Assembly: GCA_947652605.1 (NCBI GenBank)
Contig: OX393576.1
Coordinates: forward strand, 11,682,575 to 11,746,574
Length of the DNA: 64,000 bases
Reading direction: 5' to 3'
Source: Elmis aenea
Lineage: Eukaryota > Arthropoda > Insecta > Coleoptera > Elmidae
Positions within the stretch are counted from its first letter, which is position 1, and every line of letters begins with the position of its first letter. The notes beneath the pieces are model-generated. The model worked only from the letters and a program-made list of their open reading frames with translations, was not told the origin of the DNA and made no database searches. Below are positions 1 to 11,458 of the stretch, piece by piece. The position numbers and the translations under genes are program-made.

Positions 1-559
1 TTTCTGAGCAAATACTCATAAAATTGTCCAGTTGGCTTTACAGATAATAAAAGTGTAAAACACACGTCCATCAATAATTACCTAGCTTAGATATTTATAA
101 CCTAAGGTAATGTGAAAAAAACGCCAATTTTTCGTAAAAAGTAATCTAATTTAACAGTCTGGAGCTACAATGTGCAGCAATACACTTATAGTGGACCTTT
201 TGCAAAAACTTTATAAGTTTAAATTCTACACAAAGTTCTCGATAATGTAGTAAGGCACTTTAAGAGTTTCTTATCGTAGACTTGCCATGGTTATAACGTT
301 TATTTTTATTGCTGAAAAGTTTCTCAATCCCTACTCTCGTAAAGTAATCCAACTTTTTAAGTTAGCGATGTTCCGTGAACGATAATAATTTGATAAATCA
401 ATCGATATCGCGACCATCATCAGTTACCCACGATAATATTACCCTTAAAATTAACTTTCGACAAATGAGCTAATTAATTTTTGTATGTGCAGTAGTTGGG
501 GTACATTTTATTTGAATTTTGTCGTTGCTGTATGCAATGGCAAACGACTTTTATAGTAA

Positions 560-775
560 TTACTTCCTAGTCCTAGTACAATTGGAAAATCTTCTTAATT
601 TAAACAATTTCGTAGAGATTGGTATAGGTGGTAATCCGAGGGCACCAGATTCGAAGAATATGGAGGATGACACAAAACTTTTAAGCCAAACTCAAGCAGG
701 TTCTGCCTAGTGACAAGAAAAGCTATGCGGTCTAGCATTGTCGTGGAGAAACACAACGCCATTTGCTACTGTTGG
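560..775 (-). pseudogene. mariner-type transposase fragment
   Basis: Read on the minus strand, two conserved blocks of a mariner transposase remain: LHDNARPH (second catalytic Asp) near 757-734 and CHPPYSSNLVPSDYHL (third catalytic Asp in PSDYHL) near 671-624. The reading frame between them is broken and no terminal repeats were found. This is a dead 3' fragment. The spacing and wording of both motifs fit the mariner family well; the subfamily is not resolved. Confidence 0.7.
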
Positions 776-1278
776 TTGTTTTTCTCAGCGATAGTATCTT
801 TTCTAGTTGAGATCGGCACTTTTACGTATTGATAATTTGGTTTCTTTCTACAAGCGCTAGATATATTTAATATTTCAAGGGACGGATTTATTAAATTTCT
901 TTTTTGGTGTAAAAATAAAAGCTTTCAACTTTTTTCCCAAGAAGACCATTACTGTCTTATTCCACATATGTTATACATCGCACGTGCTTAGCAGTTGAAA
1001 TTATTTTTGTAAGGGTTTAATGTTGTATACAATACACAACATGTGAGGATTATCAGTTAACAGTTAACTTAGAAAAGATCGGAAGACAGTAATTGGAGTT
1101 TAGGATAGCGATTGTTTATGATGTATCGTCGCTTATGTTGCCAAATAGTCACAGAATGTAGTTGACCTAAATGGCTATGAAGGAATTGTGTGTGGAATGC
1201 GAATTCTGTCGTATTGATGTGCAGACGATGTCTGGAATCAGGGCCACATTTTATGAGAAATCGATGGTGTTAGGTCTA
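776..1278. other. non-coding stretch, no gene seen
   Basis: AT-rich sequence between the mariner fragment and the element starting near 1280. I found no splice-bounded exon or clear repeat. The upstream part of the mariner copy may extend here but is too degraded to follow. Bases 1-559 are likewise empty. Confidence 0.5.
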
Positions 1279-2608
1279 ATGGTGCCTTTCCACTTGAGAG
1301 TAAGCTATCGAGAGTTACTCTCAAGTAACTATCGAGAGTCAAAAAAATTTAAAAACCGTTTGTGATCGTAGCTCAGCCGTCTTTAGAGATATTGACTTGA
1401 AATAGGTATGGACCTGAGCGGCGCGTAGCCGATGCGAATATATTATGTAAAAATTAGCGAAATCCGTCAGAGCGTTCTCGAGTTTCGGCGATTTTCATTT
1501 TGAAAAATTTTTAAACCTTCCCGCAGTATGTCCAGGTACAGAACGTCGCTGGCTTACACGTGATTTGGTCGGTCGCGTGAATTCGTTACTAACATCGCGC
1601 CGGGCCCCCGCAAGGAGCCACAGCTGAAAGACAAACACCTTCTTAATGTGCAAGAATCGAGCTCGCTGATGGTTCATCAATCAAATTTCTACGACAAATA
1701 ACAAAGTTACAAAGGTTTAAATATTGTACATTTTCCCCATTTATATACATGTAATTTCGTGCGCGAACAAAAGTGTTAGTATTCCTTTCCGTGTGGACTC
1801 GATAGAATAGCTCGAATAAAGTGTTTCATATCAAATTGGACGTCTGTCTTTTTTTTACATGATGGTTGTTTAAAATTTTAAATTGGACAATTATTTATCG
1901 AGCAATGGACGATTTCCTCGGGGTTTGCTGTTTTACGCGGCAAACAAAGAATTTAACCCGTAATTTTTATCAAGTTTTTTGTTTGGTGTGAAGCCAATTC
2001 GGTGTTTCAAGTTGAGAGTTTATCGATAATCGTAAAGCAATATTTTCTCTCTTCAAAAATGTTACCGAGTTATGAACGATTTCGTGAAAAGAGGCAATTT
2101 TAACGGCAAAATCGCACAAAAGTTGTATGCGTTTTGCGGATCCGTTTCGAAATTTATTATTGTGCATTTTATGTGAAATTGTAACGAATCTTGCTCTCTT
2201 TGAATTATGTAAAAATATTTAAATTCGGTTCAGTGATTTTCGAGTTATGAATGATTTCGTGAGATGATGCGATCATCCATTCTTTTAGCGACCGCTCTGG
2301 GAATTTGCAACGGTCAAACCTTCTCTAATTTAATTTTTTTTATAACGTGTACGATTTTGGATTCACCAATTTGTTCCCTTTAAAAATATATAATTTAATT
2401 TCTCTTTCGAGTAAAATTTAGACCTTAAAATTATGAAAATAATCGCCGGAGAGGGTTGACAGCGCGTGTCGACTTGACAGCTACTTGATAAACCAGCTCT
2501 CGGAGAGTAGCTCGCCGCTTTTCGCGAGACTCTCAGGGGGTGTATCCATTGGTGACTCTGCTATCGAGAGTTACTCTCGATAGTTTTCTCTCAAGTGGAA
2601 AGGCATTA
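1279..2608. mobile_element. hAT-like DNA element with 17-bp terminal repeats
   Basis: GCCTTTCCACTTGAGAG at 1284 is repeated in inverse orientation at 2588-2604. Inside both ends lies a subterminal motif, CTATCGAGAGTTACTCTC, at about 1305 and 2561. There is no transposase ORF. Two internal stretches (about 2074 and 2248) repeat GAGTTATGAAYGATTTCGTGA, so the interior is partly duplicated. No convincing target duplication was seen; hAT is a guess from the element's layout. Confidence 0.6.
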
Positions 2609-3665
2609 TTAAAATTTAGAAATTTTATACTAACATTTTTTGTAAATACATTTCATTTACAATTTCGCAGAAGATCATCGTTGCAATGAAAATACTCTTT
2701 AAAAAAATATTTCAATGCACTTATGTTAAATTTGTAGCATTTTTTTTCATTACATTAAAGCGCATTTTGTAAAATAAGGAAATATTTGAAATAATAACCG
2801 AATGAGATAGTTTTTAAATAATTCTTTGGTGCGTTTTAGTGACCTACAGACTTTTTCCATTTGGTCTCACATAAAAGTTTCAAAGTCATTATAGTTCATT
2901 AAAAATTTGTTTGCTGATTCTAGTGAAATCGAAATATAGATCTTTTATATTTAAATAATAAAGAAATCAACCTTTAACAGATTTAAAGCGAATCTTCTCG
3001 TGAAATTTTAACTAGCTCATCCAGAATACCTGCAAATCTATTGCTGTCTTGATTGATAACCAAAGCTTGTTGATATCGATTTTAGTCAAACTGATGTAAC
3101 AATCACAAACAAAACAACGTTATGGTGGTATGCATGTGCCAAATATTAATTTACTTTATTTTCCACAAATATACATTGTTCTGGGACAGAATAACTTCGG
3201 TTTTATATCAGTTTTTGGCTTTACAGTAAATATATATTGATATGAATTTTGTACACAATCATATTTGATTTAATAAAAAATAATCTATAATTTCGCTAAG
3301 TCGCAAATAATGTTCTATTTGGCTAGTTATTGCATGATACGTATACAATATATACATGTTTAATAAATATAAACAATTATAAAGCAACGGTAGACTCTTA
3401 AGTTGAAACATGAATACATTTATTGTTATTTATTTATGTCTGGTATTTTTACGTATCACATTTTATGAAGTTATGCTACAACTATCAACTTATTTTTTGG
3501 CATACAATGATTAATAAATAGTTAATAAAAGGTTTTTGTACATTTTAAATTTTTATTTTAACATTACAGAAAACCCGGTTCCTTCTTATTTAGTCCACAA
3601 ATTTGTTATAAATAATTAATAGCGTTAATTTAAGAATGGCATTATTCAGAATCAAGGTAGAGATA
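2609..3665. other. AT-rich intergenic stretch
   Basis: Very AT-rich with short homopolymer runs. No exon-like segment, inverted repeat or recognisable coding remnant was seen. Confidence 0.5.
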
Positions 3666-3855
3666 TTTCAAGATAAACTGAACCGGGAAATGCGCTAAGA
3701 AAGGGGCTGGTGGTTAAAATGTAGACCTTGCTAAAAACGTCATATTATTATAAGTTATAATCCCGTTGTTGAAATAGACTATGTTTTTAGGTGGCGCAGT
3801 ATTTAACGCTCTAGACGAGTTTTGGCGTTTGCCTCACAGTTCAGTTTATCTTGAA
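3666..3855. mobile_element. MITE, family M1, copy 1
   Basis: About 190 bp bounded by TTTCAAGATAAACTGAAC and its inverse GTTCAGTTTATCTTGAAA. The interior (ATAATCCCGTTGTTGAAA, then a GTTTTTAGGTGGCG-type segment) matches the element at 7828-8027, which defines a two-copy family in this window. Confidence 0.7.
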
Positions 3856-3982
3856 AGACCTCTAGTTAAAATTCAAACATATACGAATCGCCCAGTGCCT
3901 CCACCATTTTTTAGCATCCTAAAGTAGGTAAACAAATGCCACTGTGAGTGTATGATTTGACCGTGTATTGTTTTATTACTTT

Positions 3983-4552
3983 TAAGGCCTGTGTGACACG
4001 ATGAAAAATTTTGTAAAGAAATAGTACCAAATATTATACAGAAAATCTTATATCGTGTCATACAGGTTTCTCGTACAAAATTCTGTATAGTTTCTTGTAT
4101 GGACAAGTGTTCCATGCAGTTTCTTGTACAGAAAATACAATAGGGCGTGTTCTATGTGCAAGCAAGTTTTGATACAGAAACTGCGTGCTACAGATGCGCA
4201 TTCAGTTCGTGAATAATGGCGACTAACAGCTGATTTTGAACATCAGCAGCTAAAGGAAATATAAACAATAGAAATTACTGTTTACAGTTAATTCTTGGTA
4301 ATCCGAAGCAGGATGTTGTTATTGTTTAAAATGGCAGTTACAAGGGATAAGTACCTTGTTTTAAGAGGGAGTGCATATCTGTGTTTATACTGTTTAGACG
4401 CATGGGCATAGGCAGTAACTTGTACATAAAATTGTATCAGTGTCACACACAGTTTGAATGGAATTCTGTACTGAAATCTGTACAAGAAAAATAACACAGG
4501 ATATTTTTTATTAAATTTTATGTATAAATTTGCACCGGGTCACACGGGCTTA
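3983..4552. mobile_element. MITE-like element, about 570 bp
   Basis: The left end TAAGGCCTGTGTGACACG is matched by the inverted right end CGGGTCACACGGGCTTA. Several copies of a motif like TTTCTTGTACAGAAA lie just inside the ends (about 4066-4136 and 4480-4492), as expected for subterminal transposase-binding repeats. No ORF. Superfamily unknown. Confidence 0.6.
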
Positions 4553-4617
4553 ATAGTTGAGAAAAAAAGTGAAATAATACAGATTTTCGTTAACATTACT
4601 TGGGACACTATAAAATA

Positions 4618-4836
4618 TTATTTATACTTTATTAAAGGCAAGATATTACTAAAACCTTTAGCTGTAAAAGCGTAACTATCTGAATTACTTCCAGTAAAAT
4701 TTCGAACGAGTACCTGGTCGCCGCTTAGGTAAATTTCAGCTCGTTTAACTTCGTTTTCCATAGCTATAAATAGCAGAGTGCTTTTGCGGGCGATGTTGTT
4801 TTGTTTGACGAACACAGGCCACTGAGTGATCGACAT
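4618..4836 (-). CDS. unassigned 72-aa ORF, possible 3' exon
   Basis: The ORF begins MSITQWPVFVKQNN and has normal amino-acid use, few low-complexity runs and higher GC than its flanks. Near its start there is an acceptor-like ...CACTCAG|TGGCC, so it could be a terminal exon rather than a complete gene. AATAAA occurs just before the stop codon (TTTAATAAAG), so a polyadenylation signal overlaps the coding end. I do not recognise the protein. A 31-codon ORF runs divergently from 4840 on the plus strand. It may be a host gene fragment, a retrocopy or chance. Confidence 0.3.
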   Translation of the reverse strand: MSITQWPVFVKQNNIARKSTLLFIAMENEVKRAEIYLSGDQVLVRNFTGSNSDSYAFTAKGFSNILPLIKYK

Positions 4837-4839
4837 AAA

Positions 4840-5641
4840 ATGATGGTATTGGAACTGTGTTTTGTTTTTAATCGGCTTTGCGATAAGCTATCAGAGATTA
4901 TGTTGGATGTGCAAATGGAAAAATTAAATGCGTAATTTAGTGTGAAAATGTACGGCTACATTATAAATTGGGATGTGCTACAACAGATTTAACGAAAGAG
5001 GCTTTAATAACTTTTTAAAAAACAACTACATTTAAATAATCCAATGTAATTTAAATAATTTACCGCTGAATTCTTTTTCCTCTTTATTTAAATCAATTTT
5101 TTTGCGTGTGAAATTCAACGGAATAACAACAAATAAGTAATGTTTAGGGGATTGAACAATTTCTATTCAATTTTGCAGTTGGGAGATAACATTATTGAAA
5201 CTGTTTTCAAAATTGGTTCTTAAGTATTAATGTAGACATAAAAGAATTGAATGAGAAGTTTTATTGGTTAATTAACTGCGCTTAAAACAAATGGTTCGTA
5301 TTCTTGTACCTCATTTAACTTTAAAAGAGATCTTTTAATTATAAGGATTGTATTAGAGCCAATTTAACGCTGTTACAAAGTAATAGATTATCTTAAGTTG
5401 TAAATTAGTATTCGTATTTTGCCAAATTTAGTTTTTAGCAATGACAAAAGTTGAAAAACATAGAGAACATAATTTTTTAAATATCTACAAGAAGCATCTG
5501 AAAGATGGGCTAAATTCATTGAAAATTATTGTATCTATATGGTTTAATACATTTTATCTTGAGGTGAAAGTACCGTGTGCCGATTCCACAAAGGAAAAAC
5601 GAACAAACTTTTTGATCTACCCGATATTTGATGTATTTGTA
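4840..5641. other. non-coding stretch, one small divergent ORF
   Basis: Apart from a 31-codon ORF on the plus strand (about 4840-4935, starting MMVLELCFVFN) I see nothing coding. The rest is AT-rich. The longer ORF at 5441-5716 runs into the GC-rich hairpin and looks accidental. Confidence 0.4.
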
Positions 5642-5857
5642 AAGGGGCGTCCAGGCCAAGCGCGCCGGGTTGCGCCGCGCCGAGCGGAACAGCGCAAAAC
5701 GTTTATGCTCGTCTGATTTGGACGGAAAACTGTGTACTTTTTACGTCCAAATCAGACGAGCATAAACGTTTTGCGCTGTTCCGCGCGGCGCAGCGTGGTG
5801 CAGCGCGGCGCAGCGTGGCGTAGCGCGGCTCGGCGCGTTTGGTCTGGACGCTCCTTT
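5642..5857. mobile_element. GC-rich foldback / hairpin element
   Basis: A 216-bp palindrome, much more GC-rich than its surroundings. The ends read GGGGCGTCCAGGCC and, inverted, GGTCTGGACGCTCC. The centre is a nearly perfect stem of about 25 bp (CGTCCAAATCAGACGAGCAT and its inverse) with a loop of about 17 bp. The right arm contains five or six degenerate copies of a decamer like GCAGCGYGGY that the left arm lacks. No coding capacity. Confidence 0.8.
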
Positions 5858-6265
5858 AAGATTAGCTTCATAACTATTTATAAAGCTGCATTACTAACTT
5901 GAAATTTTAAAATATAAATAAGTTTTTTTGATCATACATACGTCAGGTATTTGTGTAGCGCTTTCACTTTAAAAAAATAGGCATTGTTTGCTGGTTTTTA
6001 CCACTGACTTTTCAGTGAACAGTGTATAATTTGAACTGTTTATTAAATAAATATTTGAACAGGTTCACAATCTGTTGTTGAAACATGATTTTGTTGACAT
6101 ATTTTCCAATAATATCGTTAAATCTACGTACGTATAATGCTTCAAATCTTTTTATGTACCATTGTATGCCAAACAATGTTTGCAACTATTTTCTTAACTA
6201 CATACTAAGTAAACATTTATAATGAGTAACATCAACACAATTAGTTTATAAGAGCCACTCTAAAA
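5858..6265 (-). other. probable 3' UTR and downstream flank of the C1orf21-like gene
   Basis: Downstream of the stop codon at 6266 on the minus strand the first clear AATAAA is at 6044-6039, which would give a 3' UTR of roughly 240-260 bases. Nothing else was recognised. Without transcript data the poly(A) site is a guess. Confidence 0.4.
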
Positions 6266-7066
6266 TCACGTTAGTTCGTATTGTTTCCTGTGCAAAGGGC
6301 TCACATCAGTTTGTGGGGTATGCATAACCATCGGAATATGGACACTGCTTTGATAGTTACGCGCGGGTTGGTAGTTTTGCTGTAGCAACATTTGCTCCCT
6401 GCTTTGCTTGTACTGTTGATACTCCCTAGATTGTTGATACTGCATTTGTTGGTTGTAAATTTGTTGCTGTATAATGAGTTCCCCGTTGCTGTAACCAGGA
6501 GTGTTGTACTGTGGAGGAGTTGTCTTCGGCACCGGACCGTAGAGCTTATGGCTAGGACTGTAAGAAACCTGAGGTTGCTCATATGGAATGTGTTTAACTG
6601 TGCTATTGGAATAAACCATCTTGATAGGACTCCCATGCTGATTATAATTTTGATACTGTTTAGAAGGCGCTTGGTAAGTTGGTTGACTTGTGTACATGGG
6701 ACTCAAAGCTTGATACTGCAGCGCGGAATAGCTAGGATGCGAAGGACTCTGCGATTCGTACACAGGATTATAGTTAGTATGGCGATATGTGGCTTGTGTT
6801 ACGCCGTACGACTGGTGAATAACGCTCTGTGGTATCTGCGAATAACTTCGATCAGAGCGCGCGGATTCGTAGTTACGCGCTGCTAGTTCTGAAGCGCGTA
6901 TTCCTTCAGCAGATCGAAGTTTGTCGACGGGCTTTGGTCTACGGTTGGGTGTAGCAGGAAGAGAACGGGAACCGGCACTCGCCGTTTCCCAATCTTTCAT
7001 TAATGTGCGCAGCCTGGCGGCCTCTGCCGCTCTCTCTGCCTCGCAGGCTGAGTCGTAATCAGGTCC
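6266..7066 (-). CDS. C1orf21-like: C1orf21-like gene, last coding exon
   Basis: The ORF is open further upstream to 7096, but the acceptor CCCTTTCCACAG|GGACCT sets the exon start at 7066. The exon opens in phase 0 with GPDYDS, which completes the conserved block begun in the previous exon. It encodes 266 residues: a short charged, probably helical segment (EAERAAEAARLRTLMKDWE), then a long region rich in Ser, Tyr, Gln, Pro and Asn, with a Gln-rich stretch near protein residues 285-335 and repeated YQ/YNQ/SPS motifs. No folded domain is apparent; it looks disordered. The vertebrate protein ends soon after the conserved block, so this tail is an insect-side extension. Function unknown; a cytoplasmic scaffold role is speculation. 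Confidence 0.8.
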   Translation of the reverse strand, partial: GPDYDSACEAERAAEAARLRTLMKDWETASAGSRSLPATPNRRPKPVDKLRSAEGIRASELAARNYESARSDRSYSQIPQSVIHQSYGVTQATYRHTNYNPVYESQSPSHPSYSALQYQALSPMYTSQPTYQAPSKQYQNYNQHGSPIKMVYSNSTVKHIPYEQPQVSYSPSHKLYGPVPKTTPPQYNTPGYSNGELIIQQQIYNQQMQYQQSREYQQYKQSREQMLLQQNYQPARNYQSSVHIPMVMHTPQTDVSPLHRKQYELT

Positions 7067-7245
7067 CTGTGGAAAGGGATAAAATGCGTCAAACAATATC
7101 AGGATTTAAAGAACGCAAATAGAGAAAAACAAACTATTCTTAGTAATTTTTCCCTCCATATACTTTGTGCCGCCATAAGTTCTGTCTCAAACAACAAAAA
7201 TAAAAATTCTGCCTATGATAATGAGGAGGTATTGATAAAGTATCT

Positions 7246-7576
7246 GGCTATAGGTCTCTTCACACACATCAGTCACGGCGCTCTCAGTTCCGTCAGTTCC
7301 GCAACCGTCAGTCATGAAAAATATTCTTTCTTGTAATTTAAGTTGATTCATCATTCATCTACACTCGTCCGGCGCAGTTACGAATATCTCGTCAGTCTGT
7401 CAGTCACAGTTCCGGCGTCTGACAGTCAAACTTGCTATTTCTTCTTACCGATATTGCCTGACGCCTGACTGACGTGTATGAATAGGTATCGTGAGTATGA
7501 CTGAGACAAGACGGTGACGGATCGGAGACGGAACTGAAACGCGCCGTGACTGACGTGTGTGAAGAGACCTTTAGCC
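7246..7576. mobile_element. MITE in intron 3, about 330 bp
   Basis: The ends GGCTATAGGTCTCTTCACAC and, inverted, GTGTGTGAAGAGACC plus TTTAGCC form a terminal repeat of about 35 bp that continues through TCAGTCACGGCGC. The interior is filled with short variants of CAGTCA/TGACTG. No ORF. No clear target duplication. It lies inside intron 3 of the C1orf21-like gene, 180 bp from the last exon. Confidence 0.75.
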
Positions 7577-7827
7577 TAGAAAAAACTACTTAATCTGCAA
7601 AGTAATATATTCTATTCAACACAATTATTTTTCAAGTCAATGCACTTAACACAATGTTATAAAAAAGTTCTAACGGTTAGAGCTACTTTAGAGTCTATCC
7701 CGTAAAAAAATCTTGCTCTGCAAACCAGGTCCCAAAAAATCTCGTTTGACGTGAATCTTTATCCGTTCGAAGCTATGGAAATAGATAATAACCTCAAAGG
7801 ACCAAATTGGGAGAGTATGGTATAGTA

Positions 7828-8027
7828 GTTTTAACTTAAAGTGGACCGCGAGATGGGCAAAGAGAGACAGTTGAAATTTAGACTTTTCTAAAAACATTGA
7901 GTAACGGTAAATGAATTTATAGGTTATAATCATGTTGCTGAAACAGACGGATGTTTTTAGGTAGCGTAGTAATAAACGCTTTGGACTAGTTTTGGTTTCT
8001 GCGTCACAGTCCACTTTAAGTTAAAAC
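7828..8027. mobile_element. MITE, family M1, copy 2
   Basis: 200 bp bounded by GTTTTAACTTAAAGTGGAC and its inverse. The interior matches the copy at 3666-3855 (GTTATAATC, then GTTTTTAGGTAGCG), although the terminal 19 bp differ in sequence from that copy. It lies in intron 3 of the C1orf21-like gene. Confidence 0.7.
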
Positions 8028-9137
8028 AGCTGTAGATGGTAGACGATTTCAAAGCAATTTCCGTAGGTTTTTTGCAAGACGAAAAGTGACTTGTTGATAG
8101 GAGCTTTATCTTTAAAAAAGAAGACGCCCCTGGAAAATTTTACATGTCGAGTGTTCTAATTAAACGAAGGGGAGAACTTTCCCAGCGAATTTTTTGGGCC
8201 AAACGGAACCAGCATGTTTCCACTCTTTGGATATTTCTTTGGTCTCCAAATTTTATCAATTGATTGTCTGGTCCTTTTTTGTAATTTTTATGCTTTTAAC
8301 AACTTGAAAATTTCATCTACGGCCAAGTTTATATTTAGGTGACGCAATCACGTCAATGCAATGCTTTTTCTCATACCACACTCCGTGGTACCAATTTAAA
8401 AAAAAACTTTTACCTGAAAAGTCTTTACGACCTAAGAACTGAAGATAAAAATTCAAGATAAAAATATCTTTTTATATGGGACAGAACTTATGGTATACCA
8501 AAGTATATATGTATTTACTTATTGCACATTCCTAAAAGTAAAGAAAAACATTTAGACTACTAAAAATTTTTCTTTTATGCACTAAAGAACATGAAAAATA
8601 GATTTTGCACAAAAAATGTGGCTATTAATAACAATTCCAAAAGGGTTTGTACTATAGTGTATTGATACGGAAACATTTTAGCTCGATTTAACCCAATCAA
8701 GCGGCCCCTTGCTTAAATTTTGGCCAAAATCCGATTACTGACAAAACAACAAACATATTCGCCCTGCAGCCCAATTTTACAATAACAGGGACGATCAATG
8801 TAGTAAATTTAGATTAAATGCTTAATTGGTTCTGCTCAATTCGTTTTGTGACAAATAAATGACTCTATGTCCCAATTATGCGCGTATTTAGAGTTCGTTT
8901 TTCAGTCAAGGCCATCTAGTCCTATTTAAATAGTTTTGGTCAAAAGTAACGAAACAAATTAGGGCTAAATACTTAATTTGTTTGTTTTCTACAACTTTTG
9001 CCCCAAATAAAAGGTTGTCCCGATTAACTGGTGTCACAAGTAATCAGAATAATCAGAATCTACTGTACATTGCACCCCGTGAAGTTTTCTTGAATAAAGC
9101 ATGCAAAAAATAACTAAAAACTATAGGAAACACTTAC
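8028..9137. other. intron 3 remainder
   Basis: AT-rich intronic DNA with no recognised element. The segment begins after the MITE at 7828-8027 and ends at the donor of the 58-bp exon. Confidence 0.5.
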
Positions 9138-9195
9138 ATTGTCTATTTTTTCATCCAACATTTTGAAAAAGTTTTGTTGACTGCTGGAGATTTCC
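9138..9195 (-). CDS. C1orf21-like: C1orf21-like gene, 58-bp exon
   Basis: Bounded by the acceptor TTTCTTTTAAG|GG and donor AAT|GTAAGT. Only one frame is open: one base completes the previous codon, then 19 codons follow. They read EISSSQQNFFKMLDEKIDN, and the next exon adds GPDYD. This block closely resembles the SQQ-FF-MLDEKI-G-DY signature I associate with vertebrate C1orf21, and it is the main basis for naming the gene. It is too short for ORF-length gene finding. Confidence 0.85.
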
Positions 9196-10202
9196 CTTAA
9201 AAGAAAAAAAAAGCTTAAATAACACTTGTTCCACAAATTTATTATAAATTTACTATTACAAATATACTGAAAGACTATATTAAGCAATCATAAAAATGTT
9301 TATTTGTATATAACGAAATTAACTGCGGTTATGGTTGATGTTACAATGGAGAAACCAAAATAAGTCGTTACAAACTTGATATAAGTGCCAAAAATCAAAT
9401 TTACTGAAATCATCCATAAGCAGAGAAACAAAGTGTTTTTTTTTAAACAATCGGGTTTGCAATTTGTAATTTTTGATAAGATCTTCGGCAAAGGAAAAGA
9501 TTTTTGCGTTGGTTTATGTATTATGATGTTTTTCCTCGTCTAAGATACAAAAAATTAGGCAATAAATATTAATTACTATTAAGATGTCAGGACTCTGGTA
9601 ACATGCCTGTTTGAAGTTCAAATGAACTATACAGAGGATTATTAGTTAGCACCAAATAATCCCTTGAACGTTTTAATTTGACGTGATCCTTTAAGCAAGC
9701 GAGTTGCTTTTCTTAATTAAAATAAATGTTTTGGATCCTATTTATTACACGCGTCGGGAGTTGAATTTAATTTGGAACATTGTTTCACGCAAAATAGTTT
9801 TGAGTTAAATTGTAACCGATTAAGTAAATGTAGAATAGGTTGCAAGTGGTGATGTAATAAAACTTTCGTAAAATGTAGTTGTTAATTAATTTTACTTAGG
9901 CAATAACACAATTTTAATTCTAACACGATTTTTATGGAGGTAAATAATTAAAATATTCACTGCTAGGTCAATGTTATACTAGTAACAATTGACGTAGAAA
10001 TAAAGCAATTTGAAATCAGTTTCAAATGGGCCGAAGATACTCAAAATGTATAATTAACACTGACCATGTAAGTAGGTAATCTTATTTTACAAAAGCATTT
10101 ATGAAACTAAAAAAAGCTGCAGATAAACTGTAAAGTAAAGGTAATTTAATTCATCAGTGAATTCCGTTTGGCTTAATTTCTCATTGTTTTTATTGTGAAG
10201 TA
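9196..10202. other. intron 2, part without recognised elements
   Basis: AT-rich intron sequence between the 58-bp exon and the mariner insertion. No exon-like segment seen. Confidence 0.5.
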
Positions 10203-11458
10203 CGAAGTAAGCGCCAAAATTTCCCGGCCTGACATAGATTAGGTATCGCAGGCGGGTCATATTTTTTTAACGCATTGGTTCAACTCATATTAGCCTTTGA
10301 AAAACAAAAATGGATTTTATGTCAATTAGTTTTCTTATAACTGTCATTCGTACGTCACGATGTCAGAAGTCACGATAATTGAGTATCAAGCTGTATAAAA
10401 TTTCTTACTCGCGAAGGTTTTTCTCCTTAAAGCATCAAAGTTCGACTGAATGGGACAATTCCCGGTCATTCTGTGGTAAAAGATTGATCAAAACGGTTTC
10501 GAATGGTGGGAAGATGATGCAAGAACAGGAAGGACTGTGGAAATGGTGACGGACGACAAGATTGCCCTGGTTGAGGAACTCGTATTAGGCGATCGACGCT
10601 TGAAGGTGAAAGAACTATCAAAAATGTCAGGGCTTTCAGATACAAACATTCGCCGAATCCTCCACCATCGGATAGGCATGAATAAAGTTATTGCAAGGTG
10701 GGTCCCCAAATCTCTTAACTCTCAGCGGTTCAGCGCCAGCGTCGTGTTGAATGTGCTCGATCTTTTTTGGAGCTCTGTGGAGAAAATCCTGTGGACGCGT
10801 TGAAGACAAGTATTGTTACAAGGGATGAAACCATGGTTCTCTACTATGATCCTTTGTCCAAAAGAGAATCGATGAAATGGAGGCGAAAAGGAGAAGCACC
10901 GCCAAGAAAGTTCAGGGTCTGTCAGTCGACAAAAAAGGTGATGGCTACGATCTTTTGGAATTGTGAGAGCATTCTTCTCATGCGTTTTAAAGAATGCAAC
11001 ACCACAGTCAACGAAGAATATTATTTAGCACTCCTGCACAATTTATGACAAAATAGTAGGGAAAAAAAAAATGTAGGAAGGCGTGAGTTTACTGCACGAC
11101 AATGTCCCCGTGCACATTGCTGGAATTGCTCAAGCCGCAATTCGGGACTGCGGTTTTGAAAAAATCTATCACCCTCCGTATAGTCCAGATATATGGCCCC
11201 GTGACTATTACCCGTTTGGAAATTTGAAAAATGACCTTCGTGGGCGCCATTTCAGTTCGACCAAGAGGTGAAGGCTGCAGTTTGGGCATATTTTGCAGAC
11301 AAACCGAAGGCATATTTTTTTAGGGGTCTCGAATTGTTGCTTAAACGATGTAATAAGTGAATTGAAGTCAGGGGGTATTATATTGAGAAATAAAATTTAA
11401 TTTTGAGCCTACGCCGTTTCTTTCATAGTCAGGCCGGGAAATGTTGCCGCTCACCTCG
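10203..11458 (+). mobile_element. mariner transposon, nearly full length, defective
   Basis: 1256 bp flanked by TA on both sides (10201-10202, 11459-11460). Terminal repeats of about 32 bp align end to end: CGAAGTAAGCGCC... at the left and the inverse of ...GGCAGTGAGC-type sequence at the right, sharing ATTTCCCGGCCTGAC. It carries a broken transposase (see next entry) and lies in intron 2 of the C1orf21-like gene, in the opposite orientation. Size, TA flank and motifs are typical of mariner. Confidence 0.88.
10360..11269 (+). pseudogene. mariner transposase, frameshifted
   Basis: The likely start is ATG at 10360 (MSEVTIIEYQ). The open pieces are 10537-10803 (helix-turn-helix region ending KVIARWVPKSLNSQ), 10767-11048 (VTRDETM, the first catalytic Asp, then YYDPLSKRES) and 11083-11271 (LLHDNVPVH, second Asp; YHPPYSPDIWPRDYYPF, third Asp). 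All three catalytic Asp residues survive, but stops near the N-terminus, a frameshift near 10720-10770 and another near 11050 disable it. The DETM and WPRD variants depart from the usual DETW and APSD. Confidence 0.88.

Noticed and set aside
1171..1365. 64-aa plus ORF
   Set aside because: It crosses the boundary of the hAT-like element and has no recognisable text.
6392..6886. 164-aa plus-strand ORF
   Set aside because: It is the antisense shadow of the Q/Y/S-rich last exon of the C1orf21-like gene; the minus-strand exon has splice signals and conserved text.
6266..7066. Considered as the tail of a Zasp/PDLIM-type PDZ protein
   Set aside because: No PDZ or LIM segment fits; the SQQ-FF-MLDEKI block and the MGC start fit C1orf21 much better.
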